A DNA stretch of 49,915 nucleotides, taken from positions 1-49,915 of the forward strand of contig URSO01000007.1 in assembly GCA_900550415.1 (NCBI GenBank). The letters are read 5' to 3'. The position numbers and the translations under genes are program-made. Positions 41,248 to 49,915 of this stretch are shown here, piece after piece (the stretch's first letter is position 1; every line of letters begins with the position of its first letter). The notes beneath the pieces were generated by a model. That model was not told where the DNA came from. It did no database searches and saw only the letters and a program-made list of their open reading frames with translations. The stretch is from an uncultured Collinsella sp. (lineage in GTDB: Bacteria; Actinomycetota; Coriobacteriia; Coriobacteriales; Coriobacteriaceae).

Positions 41248-42250
41248 GCACCGTCCTTTCAATGAGGTGGTTCCACGCCTGCTTGAGCGATTTGGGGGCC
41301 ATGGGCCTCATGCCGTCCGTGGCGTGGGCCATGCAAAATGAGGCGGCGGCTTCAAGGTCACGCACGTCAACGGTCCAGGTCCATCCCGCATCGGTGTGTG
41401 CGAGCTCACCTCGCCCGCGCGTGAGGCCGTTGATCATATCGATCTGCGTCTGAGGGGCGAACGAGAACGTGGCTGCAACGGGCGGTCGGTCGGCAAAATC
41501 GAATTCAAAGAACAGATAGTCGTTGAGATTGAAGTCCGCGGGAATGGCGTAGGCCTTCGAAGGACGCCAGGCGCGAACGATACGGTCGCAGCGGAATGTC
41601 CTGATGTCGTCGGTGACATTGTCGAGGCCGCAGAAGTACGCCACGCCCTCGCGCTCGAACATGCCGTAGACGCAGACGGTACGTTCTTTCTGCTCGCCGC
41701 GTCCGTTCTGATATAAAAATCGCAGCGCGCACCGCTCGGCAAAGGCGCTCCATACCGCATCGACGGTGGGAGAGCGGCGGATCGGTGCTTCGTCCGCCGT
41801 CGTCCTGCCGGTGAGGTAGGCAATCTTGGAGCGAATATCGGCAAGCGGCGCGGCAAAGGTGGATGAGCCGGCCGCTAACGTCTGGTCGATGGCGTTGAGC
41901 AGGATATCGGCGTCGTCTGCGGTGATGAGGCCGCCTGCAGCAAACGTGTGCTCGCGGTCGATTGTCCACGAGCTTTCCTCGGTCTCCTGCGCACCGGCGG
42001 GGCGAACCTCCTTGATTAAGATGCCACGCTCGAGCAGTTTGTCACGATCGCGCCGAAACTTGCGCTTATCCGAGTCGATATTGCCCGAGCCATATCCCAG
42101 GTCAGAATCCAAGACGATCTGCTCGGTCGTCAGCGGTTCGGGGGAGCTGTTGAGCACAAAGAAAAGATTGAGGATGCGCTGAGCCGTTTTATCGAAACTT
42201 GGCTCCGAATTCCCCTTTTTAATTGTCGCGGTCGCGTCGCTTGCCGTCAT
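41228..42250 (-). CDS. WYL-domain regulator (PafB-like)
   Basis: 340 residues with the same plan as its neighbour: helix-turn-helix (QRILNLFFVLNSSPEPLTTEQIV), a middle region (DDADILLNAIDQTLAAG), WYL core (ALRFLYQNGRGEQKERTVCVYGMFEREGVAYFCGLDNVTDDIRTFRCDRIV) and a C-terminal domain. GAGGA lies 5 bases before the ATG. It overlaps the second WYL gene by 20 bases, so the two are translated together, as expected for a heterodimer. The convergent dinG gene is a plausible functional neighbour in DNA repair. Confidence 0.85.
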   Translation of the reverse strand: MTASDATATIKKGNSEPSFDKTAQRILNLFFVLNSSPEPLTTEQIVLDSDLGYGSGNIDSDKRKFRRDRDKLLERGILIKEVRPAGAQETEESSWTIDREHTFAAGGLITADDADILLNAIDQTLAAGSSTFAAPLADIRSKIAYLTGRTTADEAPIRRSPTVDAVWSAFAERCALRFLYQNGRGEQKERTVCVYGMFEREGVAYFCGLDNVTDDIRTFRCDRIVRAWRPSKAYAIPADFNLNDYLFFEFDFADRPPVAATFSFAPQTQIDMINGLTRGRGELAHTDAGWTWTVDVRDLEAAASFCMAHATDGMRPMAPKSLKQAWNHLIERTVHEHARA

Positions 42251-42448
42251 AGAGTCCTCGCATGAGAAGGTGGTTTGCTGCCATGATTTTAGTCCGATAT
42301 GGAGATTAGGCTATATCCTTGTCCGCTCGGGGCGTTAAGATGGCCCGAATTCGGTCGTTTGCGCTCGCTCGGGGTATACTTTCGACTATATACGGTTCTA
42401 ATGTGCAAGCATTGGGCCTATTTGTCGGATTATGGATGTGGAGCGCAC

Positions 42449-45400
42449 ATGGCGAACACCCAGAACTATATTAACCACCTGCTGCAGAACACCGGCATTA
42501 CGCCGGCATGCAGCGAAGAAGAGCGCTTGGCTGCCGAGGATATCGCTCAGATCTTCCGCAACCACGGCTTTGATCCCGAGGTTCAGGAGTTCAATGCCCC
42601 GGCGCCCAGTAGATTGGCATTTGCCGTTACCGGTATCCTTGCGTTTGCCGGCGCCCTGCTGATGGGCATTGGCGGCGGTATCGGCTTGGTCGGCACCTTG
42701 CTGGCCATTGTCGGTGCCGTACTCTACGTGCTCGAGCGCACGGGCCACCCCGTGGTTTCGCGCCTGGGTAAGACGGGCGTGAGCCAAAATGTCATTGCCT
42801 ACCACAAGGCCTCGGGCCCGCTTGCGTCTCCGCGCAACCGCCCGGTGGTCGTTGTCGCACACTACGACTCTCCCCGTGCTGAGCTGCTCGCCCGCGAGCC
42901 TTATGCTTCGTATCGTGCGCTCATCGCCAAGCTGTTGCCCGTTGCCACGGTTGCCCCCGCTGCCGTTGCCATCCTGCGTATCCTGCCGCTCCCCGGCGCG
43001 CTCAAGGTTCTGCTGTGGATTGTCGCGATCCTCGCTTCCCTCGTTGCACTTGCCAACGCGGCAAACATCATCTCTAACCGCCACATTCTTCCCTATACGT
43101 CCGGCGCGGTGTGCAACAAGTCTTCTGTCGCCGCCATGCTCGGCGTCATGGACAACGTTGCTCCCTTCCAGGGCGAAAACGAGTTTCCCGACGATGTTCC
43201 GTTCGATACCTATTTTGGGGAGCAGAAGCGTCGTGCCGAAGAAATGGCGCGCGCAGCGGCGGAGTATGCCGCGGCCCAGCAGCAAAACGACTACGGCAAC
43301 ACCATCGAGTACGAAGAGCCTACCTACGCCGAGGACGAGTTCGGTCAGCCGACTGCTCCCGACGCTCAGACCGAGCCCGAACAGGGTGAGGCTTTCGACG
43401 AGCAGATCGAGGGCTTTGAGGGTGCGTCTGCCGACGAGACGCTGATTGGCGCCATTGTGCCCGAGGATCAGAATCAGGCTGTCCAGGCCGAAGAGTTCAA
43501 TGACGAGGTTCCCGCTGCCGAGCCGGCGGAGGAGCCTGTCGCGGCCGAGCCCGAGCCCAAGCTCTATCGCAATGCCGCCGGCAACATCCGCTTTGGTTCG
43601 GATGCCATCCGTGCGCTCGGAATGCTTCCCGAGTCCTGCACGCTCGATTACGAGGAGGGCGAGGAGCCGACGTTTGAGCCCGAGCCTGCCCCCGTCGTGA
43701 CTGCGCCTGCGCCTGTTGCCACCGTGGATGATGAGTCTGCCGCGGTTACCGCTGCCGTTGCCGAGCCCGAGGCAGTGTCCGCGATCGATCCCGCGGCAGG
43801 ACTGGACATTTTGGCTCCCGCCGCGCCGGCGCAAGACGTTGCGGACGAGTCTGACGACGATTGCGTTGAACAGCCGAGGCGTGTGTCTTACGAGAGCGAT
43901 ACTGATTTCTCGGCCGAGATTCCCGCGGCAACGCCCCATGCCGATATTGCATCCGCGTTCTCTTCGATTGGCGCCAGCGCTTCCAACTTCTTTAAGGGTG
44001 CGCTTGCAAAGGGCAGGAAATTTGTCGACGATTTCGAGAAGAAGCGCGCTGCCGCACGCGAGACTGCCGAGCAGGAGGCTATCGCTCAGCAGCAGGCAGC
44101 CGAGGCGGCACGTGAGCGCGCGGCGCAAGAGTTCGAGCAGAACGAGGCTGTGCAGTCCGTGCCCGTCGACGCTGCCAAAGCTACGACGTCCTTTGAGTCC
44201 CAGCAACCGGCGTCCGCAGATGTTGTTGAGGCGACGACGTCTTTCGAGGCTCAGCAGCACGTCGATAGCACCATGTCGTTTGATGCCGCGCAGTTCGATT
44301 CCACGATAACGTTTGAAAAGCAAGGCACCGCGATTGCCGAGTCCCTTCCTGTTTCCGATGAGCGGGGCGATGCGGCAGACGATGACGAGTCTATTGATGC
44401 TGCCGCAATCCAAGATGCCGCCGAGGACGAGCCCGTCGAGGCCAACTCTGACGAAGAGCAATACGCAACAGCCGAGCAAGATGATTCGACCGAGGTCGAG
44501 CAGGAGGAAGTGCCTGCGGTTTCCGAGGCTCCCGAGACAGATGAGTCGAGGCCTTACTCCACGCAGATTTTCACCATGCCGACCCCGAGTGGTTCCGGTG
44601 CCACGGTTGCCGATGTTGCTCCCACCCAGGACGAAACGGTCGATTCCCTTATGGCCCAGATTTCCTCCCAGGCATCGCCGCGTCCGCAGATGAATGTCCC
44701 CGATCCGGCGTCAGCTCCGTCGCCTGCACCTTCCTCGTCTCCGCTGGCTTCGGTCCCCGATCCGTCGCTGCCGTCGATGAAGCAGACAAACGTTGCGTCT
44801 CGCACGTCGCTGTTCGACCTTCCCGATCCCTCCGCACAGGTCAACGACCCCTTTGCTACCGCTCAGGGTCCCGAACCCACATCGGCACCCGTTGCGCCTC
44901 CTATGCCCGTTGCGTCGGGCGCACAGCCGATCGAGACCATTTCGGCTCCCGCCCCTGCGGCACCCAAGTCTCGCAAGCGCGGCCTGGGCGGCCTGTTCGG
45001 TCGTAAAAAGAAAAACGAACAGGACAGCATGAGTGACTGGCTGGGCGTCGAAGACGATTACGATGCCAAGAAGTCCGGTCGCGGCATCGGTTCGTGGGAT
45101 AATTTCGAGGACGATAACGATGGCTGGAAGGGCGGCGCTACGTCTTCCGACGGCGCTTCTTCCGAAGATATGCTCTCGGCTGTTGCCTCTATGGGTGACG
45201 ATGAGCTGCTCGGTCACGATATCTGGTTTGTGGCAACGGGCGCCTCGGATTGTGATGGCGCCGGTATGAAGGCCTTCTTGGCTTCGCATCGCGATAAGCT
45301 CCGCGGCGTATTCTTCATCAATCTTGAATCCGTCGGCGCCGGTAGGCTTTCGGTGGTGACGGTTGAGGGTGAACAGCAGCTGCTCAAGGGTGATCGCCGC

Positions 45401-45646
45401 ATCATGAACCTGGTCAGCAAGGTGTGCAAGTCGTTCCATGTCGATTGTGGCGCGCTCGAGATGCCCTATGCCAAGACCGATGCCTATGCCGCGCTCGAGG
45501 CGAGCCGCCGAGCCCTCACCATCGCCGGCGTGGACGGCACGCGCCTGGCTTGTGCTCGTACCGAGGACGACCTGCCCCACAATGTCAACCCGACGAACAT
45601 TGCCACGGTATCCGAGGTCGTGACCGAGGTTATCCGCCGTTCGTAG
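42449..45646 (+). CDS. membrane protein with degenerate M28 peptidase fold split by a long disordered insert
   Basis: 1065 residues. The N-terminal 240 contain two hydrophobic regions (about 55-95 and 165-205) and the first half of an M28-like fold: VVVVAHYDSPRAE (138-140 HYD) and VCNKSSVAAMLGVM. About 650 disordered residues rich in Glu, Ala, Pro and Ser follow, with repeats such as ATTSFESQQ/ATTSFEAQQ. The second half of the fold returns near 915: FVATGASDCDGAGMKAF, FFINLESVGAG, DDLPHNVNPTNI. The bridging Asp (usually GA.DN.SG) is replaced by Cys/Asn and the catalytic Glu-Glu by Ser-Asp, so peptidase activity is doubtful. GGAG precedes the ATG at 42449; an upstream extension to 42299 is not supported. 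Confidence 0.75.
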   Translation: MANTQNYINHLLQNTGITPACSEEERLAAEDIAQIFRNHGFDPEVQEFNAPAPSRLAFAVTGILAFAGALLMGIGGGIGLVGTLLAIVGAVLYVLERTGHPVVSRLGKTGVSQNVIAYHKASGPLASPRNRPVVVVAHYDSPRAELLAREPYASYRALIAKLLPVATVAPAAVAILRILPLPGALKVLLWIVAILASLVALANAANIISNRHILPYTSGAVCNKSSVAAMLGVMDNVAPFQGENEFPDDVPFDTYFGEQKRRAEEMARAAAEYAAAQQQNDYGNTIEYEEPTYAEDEFGQPTAPDAQTEPEQGEAFDEQIEGFEGASADETLIGAIVPEDQNQAVQAEEFNDEVPAAEPAEEPVAAEPEPKLYRNAAGNIRFGSDAIRALGMLPESCTLDYEEGEEPTFEPEPAPVVTAPAPVATVDDESAAVTAAVAEPEAVSAIDPAAGLDILAPAAPAQDVADESDDDCVEQPRRVSYESDTDFSAEIPAATPHADIASAFSSIGASASNFFKGALAKGRKFVDDFEKKRAAARETAEQEAIAQQQAAEAARERAAQEFEQNEAVQSVPVDAAKATTSFESQQPASADVVEATTSFEAQQHVDSTMSFDAAQFDSTITFEKQGTAIAESLPVSDERGDAADDDESIDAAAIQDAAEDEPVEANSDEEQYATAEQDDSTEVEQEEVPAVSEAPETDESRPYSTQIFTMPTPSGSGATVADVAPTQDETVDSLMAQISSQASPRPQMNVPDPASAPSPAPSSSPLASVPDPSLPSMKQTNVASRTSLFDLPDPSAQVNDPFATAQGPEPTSAPVAPPMPVASGAQPIETISAPAPAAPKSRKRGLGGLFGRKKKNEQDSMSDWLGVEDDYDAKKSGRGIGSWDNFEDDNDGWKGGATSSDGASSEDMLSAVASMGDDELLGHDIWFVATGASDCDGAGMKAFLASHRDKLRGVFFINLESVGAGRLSVVTVEGEQQLLKGDRRIMNLVSKVCKSFHVDCGALEMPYAKTDAYAALEASRRALTIAGVDGTRLACARTEDDLPHNVNPTNIATVSEVVTEVIRRS

Positions 45647-45667
45647 ACGGAGCTCTAAGGAGTCAAC

Positions 45668-45886
45668 GTGTTTTCGTATATTAAGCGCCATTGGCCTGTC
45701 TACGTGATTTTGACCTTGATTGCCATTGCGTTAGGATTTGGGGCTGCCTACATCGTGGGTGCGAAGGGCTCGACCCCCGCCTCCGCAATCAGCGAAGAGG
45801 TGGAGCAAGAACAGAGCACGGGTGCCGATGGGATTCCTGAGTCCGAGCAGGCAATCGTTGATGGTGGATCTTCGTCTGCAGAGTAG
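45668..45886 (+). CDS. small membrane-anchored protein
   Basis: 72 residues: MFSYIKRHWPVYVILTLIAIALGFGAAYIVG, one transmembrane helix, followed by an acidic Ser/Glu-rich tail. The GTG start has AAGGAG five bases upstream and lies 21 bases after the split M28 gene, so it is probably co-transcribed and could be its membrane partner. I recognise no family. Confidence 0.8.
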   Translation: MFSYIKRHWPVYVILTLIAIALGFGAAYIVGAKGSTPASAISEEVEQEQSTGADGIPESEQAIVDGGSSSAE

Positions 45887-45907
45887 ATACGGCGATTTAA
45901 ATGATTG

Positions 45908-45946
45908 AAAGCGGGCGAGCTGGGGGACTGGCTCGCCCGCTTTTTT
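45908..45946. terminator. bidirectional terminator
   Basis: GCGGGCGAGC and GCTCGCCCGC pair around a 10-base loop, with T residues on the plus side and AAA before the stem. It serves the small membrane protein gene (plus) and lies 8 bases from the adhesin stop (minus). Confidence 0.92.
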
Positions 45947-45953
45947 CATCGTG

Positions 45954-48900
45954 CTAGCGGTTCTTTGGGATCGACCTAAGGCGAGCGAACCATAGGGCTG
46001 CGGCACCCGAGGTCAGAAGCGCGGTGATGCAAGCGGTGATGGGAACTGATCCTGTTGCCGGTAGGTCCTGCGGTAGGGTACAGCGTTGAATGACACAGTC
46101 CTCGTCATGTGACTCAAGTTTATCGCCGCCGCCGTTGCGGCAAAGATCGACGCGCGCGCTGTTGGTGAGTGCGGTTTGGGGCGTATAAGCCGACGTTGCC
46201 TGCATGCGCACGACTGCGCCCCGAGCGTCTGTGCCAAGGATTGCTTTGGCATCGTCAAGGTCGTCGTGCTCATCTTTGAGATCATCGCGGGTCCAGGAAT
46301 CTGCATCGCTTCGAGTCGTAAAGTCGGCGGCTACTGCACCGTATTCAATGCGAATGCCCGTTACGACGGTATTGGATGCAAGGTCGAGTTCTTTCGCCTC
46401 GAGTGTGGTGGATTCCGTGGTCGGGACATCCGCCTTCCAGAGGCGCCAGCCGTCGTAATCGACGAGGCGACAGTCCTCACCAAGGCTCTCTTTTACTTCG
46501 TCGGACTCAAGCCAAGGATTTTCGTGCCCATCGTCAAGCGTCGCGTTTGCCGGCTCATCGACGTCTGTCGAGTCCAACGGCGTCGTGCGATACCACACGT
46601 TGCACAGACCGTTGAGGTCACCGATGGCGACGGGGGTTTCGATTGAGATGAATCTCGCCGTGCCGTCTTTGGCGCACTCAAGATCATCGGTAATCGTAAA
46701 CTCATCAACCCAAGTAGCGGAATCGTTTCGAACATTGATGGTATAGGAGAAAAGCCCATCACTATTGGTTTGCGTCGCGGCGCGATTTTTACCATCGCCG
46801 TTGGCCAACAGGCCCTTTTCGATAGGTTGGACAAGCTCCTGACGCTTGTCGACCTGTCCTTTGATCTCGATGGGCGCATCCTTCATCGAGACGGATTGGA
46901 CTTCTCCCGTGTCCTTTATTTCAAACGTTATCTCCTCGGCAAGGTCATAGGTCCGCGGAGATATCATTTCGCGCAACGAGTAGGTGCCGGGTGCAAGATG
47001 TTCGACGCGGTGCGGCTTGTCAGATGAGATCCAGGAGTCTATTTCGGTTTTATCGGGACCATATAAGGTGAGTTGTGCGCCTTTCACTTCCTGCTCTCCG
47101 CTTGCATCGACCTTGGAGATATCAACCTTGGTGTAATCGTCGGATACGTTAAGCCGTGCTTCTACAACGGGTGTTTTCTGGTCGGCATAAGTAAGGTCGA
47201 CAATATGGGATGTCCGATCGAGTAAGAAGCCTGCCGGCGCTTGAGTCTCGACAACCTCGTAGTGCGCGGTGCCAGATCCCAGCGGGAGGTCGTCCGCACG
47301 TGCTTCTCCAGTTTCATCCGTCGTGACGGTAGCGACAGTCTCACCGTCGAGCGCGGCAATGCTACCGTCGGGGCGCACGATATCACCCGAGGCACGGATC
47401 TCAAAGACGGCGCCCGCGAGGCTGCTGCCGTCTACGGCATCGGTTTTAACGATCCTGATGTTTCCGATCGCGGCGTGGTCATAATACGAGGCGATTGCAA
47501 CGGGCGTTAGGTTCATGTCGGCGGGTATGTTTACCTCGATCTCTTCGCCGACAAGATAGGGCTCTTTGGCCGAGGTTTCGCGTACATAATAGGTGCCCGG
47601 CACGAGCGATTCGGGCAGTGTGACGGTCCCGGTCGCGTCAGTCGTAAAGGTGTCCATTACGTTATGTGCTGGATACCAGCAAGTTTGTGAGACAGGTTTG
47701 TGATTGCTGTCGAGGAGTTGGAAGGTGAATCCGGCTAGGGGAACAGAAGCGCCTGTTTGGGCATCGCGTTTTACAATCTGGAGATGTGTCGACAGGGCGT
47801 GGTTGTCCACGATATATTGAAGCTCGGCGCCGTCGGAAATCTGATTGGCCTCGACGGTCCATTCCCCCGCACGTTTAAAACCCTCGGGGACGGTTTCCGG
47901 AACCTCACGAACCGTGTAGCCGGCGCGGTCGTATGGGACGGCTCCGTGGACACCGGCTGGTCGCTTGCCTGTGCCGAACCATGCTTCGGGCTGGTCTTTG
48001 GTGGAGGCAAAGCCATAGATGTTTGTAGTCAGTGTGCCAACAACCTGCTGAGAGCTGTTACTGACAACCTCAAAGACAACATCTCCTGCCGGCTGCTCCA
48101 GGCCGGATTGATCGCTATTGCCGTAGTCCTTGAATTTGGAAATCTCAAGGTCAAACGCAATGGGGATATCGGAAACGCGAGATTCGATCTCGACCACGCC
48201 TGAATCGCCGAGTTGGTCGGCTCCAACGGTGTAAGACCAACTGTCACCGGAGGGCAAATAGCCCTCGGGCGCCTTCGATTCATAGATGGTAAAGGTTCCC
48301 AGGGGGACATCGGTGAGGGTAGCTCGACCGCTTTCATCGGTCCTGAGAGTTTGTGTCCATCCAGGGGTTGATTGCGATACGCACACGAATTCTGCTCCTG
48401 CGAGCGAAGCTCCAACTTGGGGGCCTGCATTCGTTGCGGCGTCGAGCTTTACAATGCGCAAGGTAATGGTGCCGGGTTGTTCATCAATGGTGACGTATCC
48501 GCCGTTATTCGTCGTGGTAAAGGCAATGCGATCGTGCAGGGAGATATAACCAGCTGGCGCTGTTGTCTCAACTAGGTAGTATGCCGTGTTGGGTAGGAGT
48601 GTTGCCTGCGCTCGACCGTTGCTGTCCATCTGGACGGTGCCGACACGCGCGCCGCTGGCGCTCTCAAAAACATCGAATGTTGCCCCGTCAAACTGATAAG
48701 TATTGTTTCCGCTGGTAATGGCAGCGTTTGCAGACTGCTTTTGGAAGGAAACAGAGACCGCCGGCAGTACATAGAGCATGTCTTGACGTTTGCTGCCGCC
48801 CGATACGGTTCCTATATAGCGCCGCGCGCGGTGCGGAGCGGCTTCGATGCTTCCTGATTTTGCGCTGTCGTGGAGCCACCGCGCAGCCGCCACGACTTCA

Positions 48901-49385
48901 TTGTCGGCGGTAAAGTGCCCGCTCTTGGTTTTGCCCTGAGCGGTCGTGTAGGAGTAGGTGCCGTCGACATGGGTAGTGCCGTTGAGCATCCATACGGCAA
49001 GCTGGGTGGCAGCGCGGGCGCGATCGGGTGAAAGATGGTAACCGCCAAACGACGTGGCGGTAGGATATCCGTGACAAACGATTGCCGCGAACTCGTCGTC
49101 GAGCCACACCCAGCCTTGATCAAAGTTGAGCCATGGGCCGCCCGGCTTGGTGGGGCCGGGGCGCTCCTGGTTCATGCAGTAGGCAATCGAGGCGTCTTGA
49201 GCTTCATACTTGCCGATGAAGAAGGGCCCACAATCATCGCTAATAGTGCGGAAGCCGAGCTGGTCGTAGCCATCGACGGCAAATGCGGCTCCCGGTGCCA
49301 GACAGCCGAAAAGCAGGAAGAGGAGCAGGAGCAGCGGACCTGTTGCGATTGCGCTGTGGACAGAGTGCGTGGGTGCGTTGGACAT
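45954..49385 (-). CDS. sortase-anchored thioester/Cna-B adhesin
   Basis: 1143 residues. A signal peptide is cleaved after about Ala36. The N-terminal domain looks like a thioester domain: Cys70 in IAYCMNQ and Gln128 in AATQLAVWML are the expected cross-linking pair, able to bind host amines covalently. At least six SpaA/Cna-B-type repeats follow, each with a Lys in VKLDA/VKRDA/VKTDA-type strands and a Glu in YxVxET/xIYESKAPEGY-type ends, fitting intramolecular isopeptide bonds. A larger beta domain precedes LPATG (about 1108), a hydrophobic helix and a basic tail. It is a surface adhesin or pilin-like protein; no sortase gene is in the window. AAGGAG precedes the ATG. Confidence 0.92.
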   Translation of the reverse strand: MSNAPTHSVHSAIATGPLLLLLFLLFGCLAPGAAFAVDGYDQLGFRTISDDCGPFFIGKYEAQDASIAYCMNQERPGPTKPGGPWLNFDQGWVWLDDEFAAIVCHGYPTATSFGGYHLSPDRARAATQLAVWMLNGTTHVDGTYSYTTAQGKTKSGHFTADNEVVAAARWLHDSAKSGSIEAAPHRARRYIGTVSGGSKRQDMLYVLPAVSVSFQKQSANAAITSGNNTYQFDGATFDVFESASGARVGTVQMDSNGRAQATLLPNTAYYLVETTAPAGYISLHDRIAFTTTNNGGYVTIDEQPGTITLRIVKLDAATNAGPQVGASLAGAEFVCVSQSTPGWTQTLRTDESGRATLTDVPLGTFTIYESKAPEGYLPSGDSWSYTVGADQLGDSGVVEIESRVSDIPIAFDLEISKFKDYGNSDQSGLEQPAGDVVFEVVSNSSQQVVGTLTTNIYGFASTKDQPEAWFGTGKRPAGVHGAVPYDRAGYTVREVPETVPEGFKRAGEWTVEANQISDGAELQYIVDNHALSTHLQIVKRDAQTGASVPLAGFTFQLLDSNHKPVSQTCWYPAHNVMDTFTTDATGTVTLPESLVPGTYYVRETSAKEPYLVGEEIEVNIPADMNLTPVAIASYYDHAAIGNIRIVKTDAVDGSSLAGAVFEIRASGDIVRPDGSIAALDGETVATVTTDETGEARADDLPLGSGTAHYEVVETQAPAGFLLDRTSHIVDLTYADQKTPVVEARLNVSDDYTKVDISKVDASGEQEVKGAQLTLYGPDKTEIDSWISSDKPHRVEHLAPGTYSLREMISPRTYDLAEEITFEIKDTGEVQSVSMKDAPIEIKGQVDKRQELVQPIEKGLLANGDGKNRAATQTNSDGLFSYTINVRNDSATWVDEFTITDDLECAKDGTARFISIETPVAIGDLNGLCNVWYRTTPLDSTDVDEPANATLDDGHENPWLESDEVKESLGEDCRLVDYDGWRLWKADVPTTESTTLEAKELDLASNTVVTGIRIEYGAVAADFTTRSDADSWTRDDLKDEHDDLDDAKAILGTDARGAVVRMQATSAYTPQTALTNSARVDLCRNGGGDKLESHDEDCVIQRCTLPQDLPATGSVPITACITALLTSGAAALWFARLRSIPKNR

Positions 49386-49639
49386 GGCTGCTCCTTATCC
49401 CTCGTGCGCCGCATGGGGAGGTTGCGACGCGTAGGATGAGGCTACCCCCGAGGTTCATGCGGGTAAGTACCGGAGCCTGACCAAAAGCTTGCCCAATTCC
49501 TGACAAATTGAGCTCAAATACAACAATCAGGCAAAAGCGCAGGTAGAAGATAAGGAGAACAGGAGGCCAAAGGTCCTCGTCTCCACAATTGATGCGATTT
49601 TCAAACGAATCTCCACAGCTAAAACAAGCATCGCCACCC
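49386..49639. other. adhesin upstream region
   Basis: No gene. On the minus strand a hairpin AGGCT...AGCCT with an inner ACCC/GGGT stem (49439-49478) lies about 55 bases before the adhesin start and could affect its expression. A TTGTCA hexamer (49501-49506) could be a -35 but lacks a good -10. Confidence 0.35.
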
Positions 49640-49669
49640 TTGTATCGAACAAGACAACCGCGTTATACT
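49640..49669 (+). promoter_or_regulatory. promoter of tRNA-Gly
   Basis: -35 TTGTAT (49640-49645), 18-bp spacer, -10 TATACT (49664-49669), ending 13 bases before the tRNA. Confidence 0.8.
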
Positions 49670-49682
49670 AGCCAACACACAA

Positions 49683-49757
49683 GCGGGCATCGCCAAGTGG
49701 TAAGGCATCAGCTTCCCAAGCTGACACTCGCGGGTTCGAGTCCCGTTGCCCGCTCCA
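49683..49757 (+). tRNA. tRNA-Gly(CCC)
   Basis: 75 nt including an encoded CCA. Acceptor GCGGGCA/TGCCCGC, D arm GCCAAGTGGTAAGGC, anticodon loop TTCCCAA giving anticodon CCC, T arm GCGGGTTCGAGTCCCGT. Its last 18 bases recur at 13246-13263 beside the tmRNA repeats. Confidence 0.97.
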
Positions 49758-49767
49758 GAGATTGTTT

Positions 49768-49796
49768 AACCCGGTATCGCAAGGTGCCGGGTTTTT
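49768..49796 (+). terminator. tRNA-Gly terminator
   Basis: AACCCGG and CCGGGTT pair around a 14-base loop, followed by T residues. Confidence 0.9.
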
Positions 49797-49885
49797 CATG
49801 CGCAGTCAGTGTGCTGGGCGTATAGGGTGCGCCGGCATGCTCTACCAGGGTTATAAGATCGATTCAAATGCGAGGGGCGGGGCAT

Positions 49886-49915
49886 GAAAAAGGCCCCGGG
49901 ATGTGCCCCGAGGCC
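49886..49915 (-). terminator. minus-strand terminator for a gene beyond the window
   Basis: On the minus strand GGCCTCGGGGC and a pairing CCCGGGGCC arm (with mismatches) are followed by TTTTTC. The gene it ends lies to the right of the window. Confidence 0.75.

Noticed and set aside
42398..44479. 693-codon minus-strand frame opposite the split M28 gene
   Set aside because: Leu/Arg/Gly-rich shadow; the plus-strand frame has the ribosome binding site and recognisable fold segments.
49436..49520. Possible cyclic di-GMP riboswitch upstream of the adhesin
   Set aside because: GGGCAA and CCGG fragments are present but not in the order or structure of the known aptamer.
1..49915. CRISPR array or prophage
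   Set aside because: No regularly spaced direct repeats with unique spacers and no phage structural or integrase genes were seen.

Overview
The window looks like the replication-origin region of a high-GC Coriobacteriia genome, most likely Collinsella. This placement is an inference from protein sequences, the 16S 5' end and gene order; no database search was possible. Genes on both sides run away from the segment between the dnaA operon and rpmH. One arm, on the minus strand, carries an unusual GHKL-ATPase/winged-helix gene, then dnaA, dnaN, recF, a DUF721 gene, gyrB and gyrA. The other arm, on the plus strand, carries rpmH, rnpA, yidD, yidC, jag, rsmG, a cluster of three perfect parS sites, parA, parB and a small membrane protein gene.

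Region by region. 1-2011: the 5' tip of a 16S rRNA (minus) with its leader, an AT-rich TraX-like gene, and tRNA-Lys(UUU), separated by odd repeats that carry T-arm sequence. 2040-8910: an M29 aminopeptidase, purC with a small membrane protein, a two-component system, a Tat lipoprotein and a TSCPD protein. 9024-13143: a ligand-binding-protein/diguanylate-cyclase operon whose cyclase is broken by a frameshift, then purB. 13186-14019: an array of hairpin repeats carrying copies of the tmRNA T-arm and of a tRNA-Gly 3' end, next to tmRNA (ssrA). 14259-18240: a small hypothetical gene, a toxin-antitoxin pair with a clear operator, and a metal P-type ATPase with a PacL/DUF1490-like partner. 18240-33060: a gene-poor stretch with several terminators, then the origin arms. 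35336-45886: rlmN, ddl, a DnaQ-DinG fusion, two PafB/PafC-like WYL regulators, and a large membrane protein with a degenerate M28 peptidase fold split by about 650 disordered residues. 45954-49915: a sortase-anchored thioester/Cna-B adhesin and tRNA-Gly(CCC).

How the parts fit. DnaA, DnaN, gyrase, RecF, ParAB-parS and the candidate oriC segments form the initiation and segregation module; the ribosomal, RNase P and insertase genes follow the usual origin-proximal order. The DnaA recognition helix is divergent, and the gaps flanking the dnaA operon carry a repeated TTTTCAACA-like nonamer instead of the standard box. Points most worth following up: (1) the T-arm/tRNA-3'-end repeat family at RNA gene terminators, which recalls E. 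coli rtT repeats; (2) the origin-linked GHKL-ATPase with a Gln/Pro-rich linker and DNA-binding tail; (3) the split pseudo-M28 protein; (4) the gyrB-gyrA hairpin that swallows the gyrB stop codon; (5) Phe at the quinolone-resistance position of GyrA.
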